Assembly (NCBI GenBank): GCA_020724885.1
Contig: DYGD01000001.1
Coordinates: forward strand, 7,018-65,839
DNA length: 58,822 bases
DNA from: Candidatus Paceibacter sp.
Lineage (GTDB): Bacteria > Patescibacteriota > Minisyncoccia > Phycocordibacterales > BOKC01
Reading direction: 5' to 3'
Part shown: positions 29,043 through 36,942 of the stretch, in pieces
Numbering within the stretch: position 1 is the first letter of the stretch
How the letters are laid out: each line of letters starts with the position of its first letter
Made by a program: the position numbers and the translations under genes
The notes under the pieces: model-generated
The model's input: only the letters and a program-made list of their open reading frames with translations
Database searches by the model: none
What the model was told of the DNA's origin: nothing

Positions 29043-29693
29043 TCAACTAAAAAAACGCCCCAAACCTTCCAGGCCAGACGGGCCGGTTATAAAATAGAAG
29101 AGCCAGAGAACCAGAGGAAAGATAAAACGCCAAAGCACAAAGATAAATAAAATTACAAAAATAAGACCGAACTGCTCCAAAACAAAGCGGAATCTCTGCA
29201 TATGGTAGGGCAAGATGGAAAAAAGAATTTTTGAACCATCCAGTGGCGGAATCGGCACTAAATTGAAAATTGCCAAAATTATATTAATAAAGACCACCAC
29301 GCTTGCCAAGTCATTAAAAGACATCGGCAAAACCCCCGCTACCGCATTGAACCTCACAATCAGCCCGAAAACAACAGCAATCAAAATGTTGGTCAAGGGC
29401 CCGGCGCCGGCGACAATCGCCTCGCCCCATTTTTGATTCCGCAAATTATACGGATTGTAGGGCACCGGTTTAGCCCAGCCAAAAATTATATTGGTTTGCA
29501 GAATATAGAGAAGCAGCGGAACAAAAACCGAACCAACCGGGTCTAAATGTTTTAGAGGATTTAAAGTTAGCCGCCCGGCATATTTGGCGGTCTGGTCGCC
29601 TAGCCAAAGAGCCGAGTAGCCGTGCGCCAATTCGTGCAAAACCACCGACATTATGAGAATGATTATTATAAAAATGAAATCTGCTCCGGCCAT
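29043..29693 (-). CDS. M50 family site-2-type metalloprotease
   Basis: VVLHELAHGYSALWLGD, NLVPIPPLDGSKIL. Confidence 0.92.
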   Translation of the reverse strand: MAGADFIFIIIILIMSVVLHELAHGYSALWLGDQTAKYAGRLTLNPLKHLDPVGSVFVPLLLYILQTNIIFGWAKPVPYNPYNLRNQKWGEAIVAGAGPLTNILIAVVFGLIVRFNAVAGVLPMSFNDLASVVVFINIILAIFNLVPIPPLDGSKILFSILPYHMQRFRFVLEQFGLIFVILFIFVLWRFIFPLVLWLFYFITGPSGLEGLGRFFS

Positions 29694-29867
29694 TGTTGTT
29701 AAAAAGTAAAAAAGTAAAGAGTAAAAAGTAAATTTTTATAATATCGCTTGGACTTTTAATGAGAGTATGATAACATTACCCGACACAAATTACGAATAAA
29801 AACGAATGACACCAATATTATCTTATTCGTGTAATTCGCTCAATTCGTGGATTAGTGTCGAGTTTGT

Positions 29868-30107
29868 ATGAAAATCTGTCCAATCACAAAAAAGAAAACA
29901 ATTGTCGGTGGCGGTTATTCCAATCGCACCCGCGCCACCAAATTCAATCCGACCGGCAAATCGCCCAAACGACCGAACATCCAGCGGAAAAGAATTTATA
30001 TTCCGGAATTAAAAAAGACGGTTTCTTTGAATATCTCAACCAAAGGCCTCAAGACCATTCGCAAAAGAGGCGCTTACCAAACTCTCAAAAAAGCGGGAAT
30101 AATCTAG
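29868..30107 (+). CDS. rpmB: 50S ribosomal protein L28
   Basis: MKICPITKKKTIVGGGYSNRTRATKF. Confidence 0.93.
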   Translation: MKICPITKKKTIVGGGYSNRTRATKFNPTGKSPKRPNIQRKRIYIPELKKTVSLNISTKGLKTIRKRGAYQTLKKAGII

Positions 30108-30227
30108 TAGGGTCTAGAGAATAGTCCCGACCTACGACTAAAGTTTGGGTCAAGGAACCTCGATTTTGTTTACAAAATCAGGGCCACTTTTTTACAGCAA
30201 GGACTCTCCTTGCCATATTCCTTATTA

Positions 30228-30256
30228 AAATAATGACTTACGATGTCATTATTTTA
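30228..30256. repeat. hairpin AAAATAATGAC-TTACGAT-GTCATTATTTT (TTACGAT-loop family)
   Basis: Perfect 11-bp stem. Confidence 0.8.
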
Positions 30257-30427
30257 AGATGAATTTTAGATGTTATTAATTTTAAAAATATTTCTTAAAA
30301 TTTAGAAAAAAGGGGGCTTTGGAAGTCCGGATGGTTTTTATATAAAAACAGCGCTCTTCCCGGTGAACTGGGTCAAGCGCTGGGGTGCCGATCTGTGGAC
30401 TTCCGAAGTCCACGGGGGGGCATTGGG

Positions 30428-31156
30428 TCAGAAGACGGCTATCAAGATGGCGATCGCCATCGAGACAAGAGCCACGACGCTGAAGAAACGGAACGCCCTG
30501 ACGTCTTCTTCGTCGAAGACGGCGAAGAAGGCGCCGACGGCGGCGAGGGCGGCGGCGGCGAGGGCGAGGAGGGCGGGGAGGGCGAGGAGGGCGGGGAAGT
30601 CGGGGAAGTCGGGGAAGTCGGGGAAGGCGGCGAGGAAGGCGAGGAAGGTGGCGAGGAAGGCGAGGAAGGTGGCAGCACCTATTTTCTTGCTTTTCAGCAC
30701 GTTGCTAATAAGCAAGAGACCGAGTGAACATACCGCCAAGAGACCGAAGGGGTTGGCCTTCTCCACCTCTCGGAGAACTCTTTCCGCCTCGCTTTTCGGC
30801 GCCCGGATGTCCAAGACGTCTCCTTCTCGCACCAGGACCAGCTTGTTTTCCCTCGTCTCCGCCCATGTCCAGAGGCCGACCATCCGCTGGTCAAACACCT
30901 TCGTTCTGACCGGCAGGAAGTCCCGTTCTTCGGCGATCAACTGCTTGATCGCCTCGGGGTACTTCATTGCCTCCGGAGTAGCCGTGAGACCGGTCTCCGT
31001 GTAGGACACTTCCTCTGACTGAAATCTGACACTGCCGTCAGAGCCGACGAGAACAGGTCTCGGCTCGCTCTCTTGAGCTTGAGCCAGGACAGGGACACTT
31101 GCCACGACAAGCACCACTAGCACAGCGAGAACAGCCAGCTTACCTTCTTCTTTCAT
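30428..31156 (-). CDS. orphan secreted/membrane protein with repetitive Phe/Leu/Ala/Pro TM region
   Basis: Signal peptide, SD AGGAGG, TTGACA-16-TATAAT promoter at 31215-31242. Confidence 0.65.
   Translation of the reverse strand: MKEEGKLAVLAVLVVLVVASVPVLAQAQESEPRPVLVGSDGSVRFQSEEVSYTETGLTATPEAMKYPEAIKQLIAEERDFLPVRTKVFDQRMVGLWTWAETRENKLVLVREGDVLDIRAPKSEAERVLREVEKANPFGLLAVCSLGLLLISNVLKSKKIGAATFLAFLATFLAFLAAFPDFPDFPDFPALLALPALLALAAAALAAVGAFFAVFDEEDVRAFRFFSVVALVSMAIAILIAVF
30592..30671. repeat. tandem repeats: 9-mer cggggaagt x3 (+1 variant) and exact 21-mer x2
   Basis: 30592-30618 and 30630-30650/30651-30671. Confidence 0.9.
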
Positions 31157-31236
31157 CGTTCATTCCTCCTGTTGGGGTTGGGTCTTCTGATTTCAAATTC
31201 ACAAATCCGACCGGATTATATATTAAAGTAATTTTT

Positions 31237-31358
31237 TGTCAAATTTTTTGAGTGAGTGAAACTACAACCCCCGGACTTTAATTGTCCGCCCATCCGACCT
31301 AAACAAAATCGTGCCGAGGTCGTAGTTGCCAAGGGTTTTGACTCCGTTGTTTTGCAGA
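31237..31358. repeat. 122-bp direct repeat, copy 1 (truncated duplicate of MBL gene 3' end plus -35 box)
   Basis: One mismatch to 33160-33281 (31252 vs 33175). Confidence 0.95.
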
Positions 31359-31442
31359 AAATAAAAACAAATTTTTAAATGTTAACAATTTAGCGCGAAC
31401 GTCTTGGAATTGTTAACATGAGAAATTAATTAAGCAATGAAA

Positions 31443-31470
31443 AACCCGCCGGATACGACCCCGGCGGGCT
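31443..31470 (-). terminator. intrinsic terminator after SPFH gene
   Basis: CCCGCCGG...CCGGCGGG with T tract on minus strand. Confidence 0.75.
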
Positions 31471-31487
31471 TGGAGAGAACATGCTGG

Positions 31488-32756
31488 TTAGTTGTTGTTG
31501 CCACTGACCTCAAGGTCGAGCGCTAGATCCCTGGCTGCCTTGACAGTCAGAAGATTGATGAAGTCGAGAGCGCCACCGCCGACTGCCTGATTGAAGCCTC
31601 CGTTGCCACCCATGACGACCGACGGCACCCAGGCCCCTTGGTAACCGCGGATCGCATCAGCGAACATGCGATTGACCTCGAGATAGGCCTCCAACTTCTT
31701 GTCCAGTGCTCCATCGGCAGACATGACCAGTTCCCGCCGGCGCGCTTCGCCCTCGCCAAGCAGAATTTGCTCCTGCTTGCGCAGATCGGCAGTATCCAAG
31801 TCGAGTTTGGCGACATCGCGCCGCTGTTCGGCCTCGGTCACCGCCTGTGCCTTGAGCACTTCCTGCTTCCACTTGGCTTCGGCCGCGGCTGCCTTACCCT
31901 TCTGCTCGGCGGTGATGGCCTCCTGCTCCGCCTTCTTGGCGGTAGCAATCGCGGTCTGAACCTCCATGATTGCTTCCTGCTGCTGGCGGATCTGGCTCAG
32001 AACGTTGCCGTCGTAGGAAACTTCGTTCAAAGACAAGTTGAAGATTCTGATGCCGAAGTCGCCAAGCGGGGATTCCGCTTCGCGTCGGTAGCCGAAGTCT
32101 TGCGGCCGTTCGCTCTCCACAAGCTCCACCACCCGTACGGTCTTGGTGTGACCAGTGATCGGATCAGTGGTTCGCTCGTCCCGCGACCGGGTAGCATAAG
32201 TGCCGTACTTGATCTGATCATCGATAAGTCGCAGAAGATCGTTACGCCTCGAAGCGTACGACTCAGCGGAAGTCATCAGGGGACCAGTCATGTAGACGCT
32301 CTTCTCCACCACTGTGCGGATAAGCTGCTGCTCGATCGCCCGAGGACTGCCGTAGCGAGTGTGCAATCCTCGAAGATTGTCCTCGTCGAGCGGCATCTCC
32401 CAGGAGAGCGAGCCGGAGATGTCGGCGCTGGCGCCGTCGTTGAAGAGGACCCGAATGGCATCCTCAGCGTCAGTGCCCTGACCCTCCTTAGAGGAGAACC
32501 AGAAGTGGGCGCGCTTCGGATAAGCAGTAACATAACCGAAGCCCTGCCACTTGATGCCGGGAGTAGAGTGCCAAGTCAGCTTGCCACTGATCGGACTCTG
32601 GATGACGACAACCTCGTCGGCATCGACGTTCTCAAACAACTTGAACGCCGAAAGCGAACCAGCGATGGTCAGAACCAACGCCACAATCACCAACATGATG
32701 TGCAGGGGATTGGGGTTGGCCGGACGCTCGTCACGACTCAATCTGCTCTGACTCAT
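31488..32756 (-). CDS. SPFH/Band 7 (prohibitin-like) membrane protein
   Basis: N-terminal TM, SPFH-like body, long Ala/Glu/Lys coiled coil. Confidence 0.75.
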   Translation of the reverse strand: MSQSRLSRDERPANPNPLHIMLVIVALVLTIAGSLSAFKLFENVDADEVVVIQSPISGKLTWHSTPGIKWQGFGYVTAYPKRAHFWFSSKEGQGTDAEDAIRVLFNDGASADISGSLSWEMPLDEDNLRGLHTRYGSPRAIEQQLIRTVVEKSVYMTGPLMTSAESYASRRNDLLRLIDDQIKYGTYATRSRDERTTDPITGHTKTVRVVELVESERPQDFGYRREAESPLGDFGIRIFNLSLNEVSYDGNVLSQIRQQQEAIMEVQTAIATAKKAEQEAITAEQKGKAAAAEAKWKQEVLKAQAVTEAEQRRDVAKLDLDTADLRKQEQILLGEGEARRRELVMSADGALDKKLEAYLEVNRMFADAIRGYQGAWVPSVVMGGNGGFNQAVGGGALDFINLLTVKAARDLALDLEVSGNNN

Positions 32757-32823
32757 ACTTTTCCTTTCTTCCTGTTTTGTTCGGCTGAACTTTCTTCAGA
32801 CCGAAAGTGAGTGAATGAGGATT

Positions 32824-33075
32824 TCAATCCTCATCGAGATCGAGAACTTCCAGAGCTCTATTAACATCCTCCTCGGCGCCCCGAACGATTCGAGCGTCTC
32901 CAAGAGTATACCTAGACTTCATGGCCTCCGACTCCACAGTTCTTCCTCCCCTGAAAATAAAACGAATGACCGGAAACGGTCTCGTCCTATTGAACAGGGG
33001 GAGAATGATCTCCGAGAGTAAAAGACCCAACAGCATGGCCAGGGCCAGAAACACCAAGAGTCGCAACAGAAACAT
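32824..33075 (-). CDS. 83-aa small membrane protein upstream of SPFH gene
   Basis: N-terminal TM; SD AAGGAGG; same operon. Confidence 0.65.
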   Translation of the reverse strand: MFLLRLLVFLALAMLLGLLLSEIILPLFNRTRPFPVIRFIFRGGRTVESEAMKSRYTLGDARIVRGAEEDVNRALEVLDLDED

Positions 33076-33137
33076 GGATTGTGCCTCCTTCTCGGCCTAA
33101 GCCGGGTTATGACAAGTTGCAAACTAACTCTTTTTTA

Positions 33138-33165
33138 ATTATAACAAATCAAATAAAAATGTCAA
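33138..33165 (-). promoter_or_regulatory. promoter TTGACA-16-TATAAT of the SPFH cassette
   Basis: Consensus boxes on minus strand. Confidence 0.8.
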
Positions 33166-33281
33166 ATTTTTTGAATGAGTGAAACTACAACCCCCGGACT
33201 TTAATTGTCCGCCCATCCGACCTAAACAAAATCGTGCCGAGGTCGTAGTTGCCAAGGGTTTTGACTCCGTTGTTTTGCAGA
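33160..33281. repeat. 122-bp direct repeat, copy 2 (native MBL gene 3' end)
   Basis: See copy 1. Confidence 0.95.
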
Positions 33282-34048
33282 GTTTCCAAAACTTCCTTGT
33301 GCGGATGTCCGTATTTATTGTCCCGACCGGCTTGAATAACGGCAATGTCCGGCCGAACCGCTTTGACGAAAGAATCAGAAGTAGAGGTCTTTGAACCGTG
33401 GTGGCCGACCTTTAGAACATCGCTTTTTAGAATCTCACCGTCCAGAAAAACCAGATATTCTTCAATCTTTATCGGCGCGTCGCCGGTGAGCATAAAAGAA
33501 TTCTCGCCAAAAAATAATTTGCCGACGATAGAAGCATCGTTGGGGTTGAGTCCCGAAACATCCCTGTCCGGGAAAAGGACGACGAAAACTGCGCCGCCGC
33601 CCAAATCAACAAACATTCCTCTTTCAGCAACAATTCGCTTGGCTGGCGATTCTTCCGCTAAATAATTAAAGTTATCGACAATTCTGGTAGGGTGAGCTAC
33701 TCCTGATTCAATAATAAGATCGGTTTCAAATCTCTCCAAAATTGGAATAAAACCGCCGATGTGGTCAGCATCCGAATGGGTAACGAGCAATACTTCTATC
33801 TTTCGGTCATGAAAAGGCAGAGATTTTGACAAAGAATCCAAGACCGCGCCTCCCTGGCCAGCATCTATGAGCATTTTGTTGCCAGATGGCGATTTTATCA
33901 AAATAGCGTCCCCCTGCCCGACATCAAGAAAATAAACCCGGAGAGAAGAATCAGATGACCAGACGAAATTCCAAATAAAGAGATTAGAAACCGCCAAAAA
34001 TCCCAAAGTCAAAAACCAATGATACTTTACAAAAAATGATTTCATCAA
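33185..34048 (-). CDS. ComEC C-terminal-like metallo-beta-lactamase-fold protein
   Basis: LDVGQGDAILIKSPSGNKMLIDAG, THSDADHIGG. Confidence 0.88.
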   Translation of the reverse strand: MMKSFFVKYHWFLTLGFLAVSNLFIWNFVWSSDSSLRVYFLDVGQGDAILIKSPSGNKMLIDAGQGGAVLDSLSKSLPFHDRKIEVLLVTHSDADHIGGFIPILERFETDLIIESGVAHPTRIVDNFNYLAEESPAKRIVAERGMFVDLGGGAVFVVLFPDRDVSGLNPNDASIVGKLFFGENSFMLTGDAPIKIEEYLVFLDGEILKSDVLKVGHHGSKTSTSDSFVKAVRPDIAVIQAGRDNKYGHPHKEVLETLQNNGVKTLGNYDLGTILFRSDGRTIKVRGL

Positions 34049-34105
34049 AAAAAGAATGGTGGTAAAATATATTTGAGATTATACATCTAATTCTAAACAA
34101 TCATT

Positions 34106-34696
34106 ATGGAAAACTACCAGGAACAGAAATTTAACATCCCAAAATTAAAAGGAATTTCAGAAAAAAGCATTGAAGAACATCTGAAGCTTTATGCCGGCTA
34201 CGTTAAGCATACCAACTTGATTTTGGAAAAAATTACCGAGCTAAATGAGGATTCGGAAAAAAATATGTATCTTATCGGCGAACTTCGCCGGCGGTTGGGG
34301 TTTGAATTTGACGGAATGAGAAACCACGAATACTACTTCCGGTCGTTTGAAGGCGGTTCAACTCCGCTTGCCGAAAATTCGCCACTAAAAAAACAAATCG
34401 GGAACAGCTTCGGCGGTTTTGAAAATTGGCTGAAAGAATTCAAGCAAACAGCGGCCACTCGCGGCATCGGCTGGGCGATGCTTTATTTTGACCCGCAAAC
34501 AAAACGACTGCTGAATGCCTGGATTGACGAACAGCACTTGGGACACTTGACCGGCCTCTCGCCGGTTCTGGCACTTGATATGTGGGAACATTCTTATGTC
34601 TTTGACTACCAACCCAGCGGCAAAAAGCAATACATTGAGGACTTTTTTGAAAATCTGAACTGGCAAGTGATTGAAGCTAATTTTTTAGAAAATTAA
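34106..34696 (+). CDS. Fe/Mn superoxide dismutase
   Basis: Ligand region DMWEHSYVFDYQ; RNHEYYF. Confidence 0.9.
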   Translation: MENYQEQKFNIPKLKGISEKSIEEHLKLYAGYVKHTNLILEKITELNEDSEKNMYLIGELRRRLGFEFDGMRNHEYYFRSFEGGSTPLAENSPLKKQIGNSFGGFENWLKEFKQTAATRGIGWAMLYFDPQTKRLLNAWIDEQHLGHLTGLSPVLALDMWEHSYVFDYQPSGKKQYIEDFFENLNWQVIEANFLEN

Positions 34697-34705
34697 TTTT
34701 TGAGA

Positions 34706-36220
34706 ATGAAACCGGCCGATTGGCTTTTCTTTTTTTGTCTCGCTTTCATCGGCGGAGTGTTCCTAAAATCTTTCTGGGATACTCCATGGCTGTTTTTCCT
34801 AAATTTGGCTTTTGTCTCTCTGGCCGCTTTTGTTTTAAGTTTTTTTGTTTTCCATAAACCGGTAAAAATTTTTCTGCCAATCTCTTTGGTTTTTCTCACC
34901 GCGGGCTTGGGAATTCTGCGGACCGACTTCAAAATTTCCGCTCCGGACCAACTGCAGGCCTACAGAGACAACGAGGAAATTGTTGAGATTGCGGGGAAAA
35001 TAAAAGGCCAGCCGAGTTTGAGAGACAATCATATCAAGTACACCGTATTAACTGACACTTTCAGCGAAAAAATTTTAATCAACGCCGAGCTGACGGAAAA
35101 ATTTAACCCGGGTGACAAGATTTTAATCCGGGGCAAGCTCCAGACCCCCGCTGAATTTCCCGACTTTAATTATCGCGAATTCTTACAAAAAGACGGAATC
35201 CAAACAGTCGCCTATTATCCGGAGATTGAAATTTTGAAAGAGAAAAAATGGAGTTTTTTGGGCTTGGTCTTAAAAGCTAAAAACAAACTTAGAGAGGCAA
35301 ACAGAAAAATTATTCCTTTTCCGCAAGGTGAAATTTTGGCGGCGATGACACTCGGCGACGCCCCTCTTATGCCCCAAACGGTAAAAGACAATTTTAATAA
35401 AGTTGGTATTCGCCATATCACCGCCATCTCCGGAATGCATATCGGAATTATTGCGGGGCTCTTAGCGGGGATCTTGTATGCAAGCCCGTTAAAGAATAAA
35501 ACTTTTTGGATTGTCTCAATCTTTTTAATTTTTTATGTGACACTGGTCGGCTGGCCGGCCTCAGCTGTCCGGGCCGCCATTATGGGTTCAATCTTGCTTT
35601 TAGCCGAGAAAGTCAGAAGGAAATATTTTGCCGAACGCGCGCTGGTCTTAGCCGCTTTTGTAATGCTTCTTTTAAACCCCCTACTCTTGCGTCTTGATGT
35701 CGGCTTCCAGCTTTCTTTTCTGGCGGTTTTGGGAATTATCACTACCGCTCCATTTTTTGCCCAGATTTTAAAAAGGTTTATAAGATTTAAATACCTCACC
35801 CAAATCGTCGCCATCACTCTCGCCGCCCAAGTTTTTACCCTGCCGATTTTAATTTACAATTTCGGAATTTTTTCCACCGTCTCGCCTCTGGCAAATGTTT
35901 TAGTGGTACCGCTCGTGCCGTTTATAATCGTCGGCGGATTTCTGGCGATGATTGGTGGCGCAATTCACGAGTGGTTGGGTTTGGTTTTGGCTTTTCCAGT
36001 TTATCTAATCCTTAAATACATCACTTGGCTAAGCGAATTTGCGGCTGACTCTCCGTGGTCATTCCAAACAATCTCCGGCCTCCATGTCTTCTGGATGATT
36101 CTTTATTATTTGATTCTCCTACCTTTTGCCTTCTGGCTGAAAAGAAAACTGCCACAAGCTGAATTAAATCTTCTACCGAAAACTAATAAAAATGAAAACA
36201 AAAACACAGATCGGAATTAA
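34706..36220 (+). CDS. comEC: ComEC/Rec2 competence-domain membrane protein
   Basis: AMTLGDAPLMPQTVKDNFNKVGIRHITAISGMHIGI. Confidence 0.9.
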   Translation: MKPADWLFFFCLAFIGGVFLKSFWDTPWLFFLNLAFVSLAAFVLSFFVFHKPVKIFLPISLVFLTAGLGILRTDFKISAPDQLQAYRDNEEIVEIAGKIKGQPSLRDNHIKYTVLTDTFSEKILINAELTEKFNPGDKILIRGKLQTPAEFPDFNYREFLQKDGIQTVAYYPEIEILKEKKWSFLGLVLKAKNKLREANRKIIPFPQGEILAAMTLGDAPLMPQTVKDNFNKVGIRHITAISGMHIGIIAGLLAGILYASPLKNKTFWIVSIFLIFYVTLVGWPASAVRAAIMGSILLLAEKVRRKYFAERALVLAAFVMLLLNPLLLRLDVGFQLSFLAVLGIITTAPFFAQILKRFIRFKYLTQIVAITLAAQVFTLPILIYNFGIFSTVSPLANVLVVPLVPFIIVGGFLAMIGGAIHEWLGLVLAFPVYLILKYITWLSEFAADSPWSFQTISGLHVFWMILYYLILLPFAFWLKRKLPQAELNLLPKTNKNENKNTDRN

Positions 36221-36228
36221 CAACAGAG

Positions 36229-36258
36229 GAGACAATTTGACGATCGCCAAATTGTCTC
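36229..36258. promoter_or_regulatory. CGATCG-core palindrome copy 2, overlapping -35/spacer of the regulator promoter
   Basis: GAGACAATTTG-ACGATCGC-CAAATTGTCTC; TTGACG 36237-36242, TATAAT 36259-36264. Confidence 0.85.
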
Positions 36259-36270
36259 TATAATAGAATT

Positions 36271-36780
36271 ATGAGCTTCACAGAAGATTTACTTTCAACT
36301 CTCACCACTTTGAGTGACTACTCACGGCTTTGGGCTAGAGTTCGCGGGTCTGGAAAGATCTACGGAAGACCTAAATCGGATTCGGTTGACTCTATATCTT
36401 ATAAAACTTTTTGGAAAACTCTCTCCCGTTTGGAACAAAGAGGATTGGTTGAGAACAAAGGCAACCAATGGAAGATTACTTCTCTAGGATTGGACTATCT
36501 CAAAAAACTACAGAGAAAGAAAAAATTACCGAAACACTCCGCCAAATCTCTGTCGTCCAAACCCAAAAGAATGATTATAATTTTTGATATACCGGAAAAA
36601 TTCCGGCGAGAGAGAGCGTGGTTAAGGTTTGAGTTAACAAATCTCGGCTTTGTAATGCTTCAGAAAAGCGTTTGGTTTGGCCCAGCGCCATTGCCAAAAG
36701 AATTTATAAAATCCTTAAAGGAACTGAAAATTTTACCCTATTTGAAATTCTTTAAAGCAACTGAAGAAGAAATCGTTTAA
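36271..36780 (+). CDS. PaaX-like regulator: winged-helix N-terminus plus Cas2-fold C-terminus
   Basis: FWKTLSRLEQRGLVENKGNQWKITSLG (wHTH); RMIIIFDIPEKFRRERAWLRFELTNLGFVMLQKSVWFGP (Cas2-like ferredoxin fold). Confidence 0.75.
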   Translation: MSFTEDLLSTLTTLSDYSRLWARVRGSGKIYGRPKSDSVDSISYKTFWKTLSRLEQRGLVENKGNQWKITSLGLDYLKKLQRKKKLPKHSAKSLSSKPKRMIIIFDIPEKFRRERAWLRFELTNLGFVMLQKSVWFGPAPLPKEFIKSLKELKILPYLKFFKATEEEIV

Positions 36781-36801
36781 CACCAGAACCCAACTCAAAG
36801 T

Positions 36802-36843
36802 TCAACGGAGACAACTTGGCGATCGCCAAGTTGTCTCCGTTGA
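36802..36843. promoter_or_regulatory. perfect 42-bp palindrome, CGATCG-core copy 3, abutting -35 of next gene
   Basis: TCAACGGAGACAACTTGGCGATCGCCAAGTTGTCTCCGTTGA; TTGACA 36840-36845, GATAGT 36862-36867. Confidence 0.9.
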
Positions 36844-36942
36844 CATCTGAAACGAGAAAATGATAGTGTCAGCGGAACAAAATCAGCGGTGCTCGTAGCA
36901 CCGCTAACAGACGGGGAAGAAACAGGGGTAAGGAGACATAAT

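Noticed and set aside
29700-29745. AAAAAGTAAAAAAGTAAAGAGTAAAAAGTAAA tract
   Set aside because: Simple low-complexity repeat similar to 58260-58285; insufficient to claim function.
30447-30460. ATGGCGATCGCCAT as another member of the CGATCG palindrome family
   Set aside because: Only 14 bp, inside coding sequence, lacks the CAAYYTG arms; likely chance.
30395-30727. Plus-strand ORF encoding a poly Glu/Gly protein
   Set aside because: Antisense to a minus-strand ORF with signal peptide, strong SD and promoter; the open frame is a by-product of GC-rich tandem repeats.
31638-32810. 390-aa plus-strand ORF antisense to the SPFH gene
   Set aside because: Composition is typical of a shadow ORF on a GC-rich gene; the minus-strand frame has recognisable SPFH/coiled-coil sequence, SD and promoter.
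36271-36780. Cas2-like protein as evidence for a CRISPR-Cas system
   Set aside because: No repeat-spacer array, cas1 or effector gene is visible anywhere in the window; the N-terminal winged helix and promoter palindromes fit a PaaX-type regulator better.
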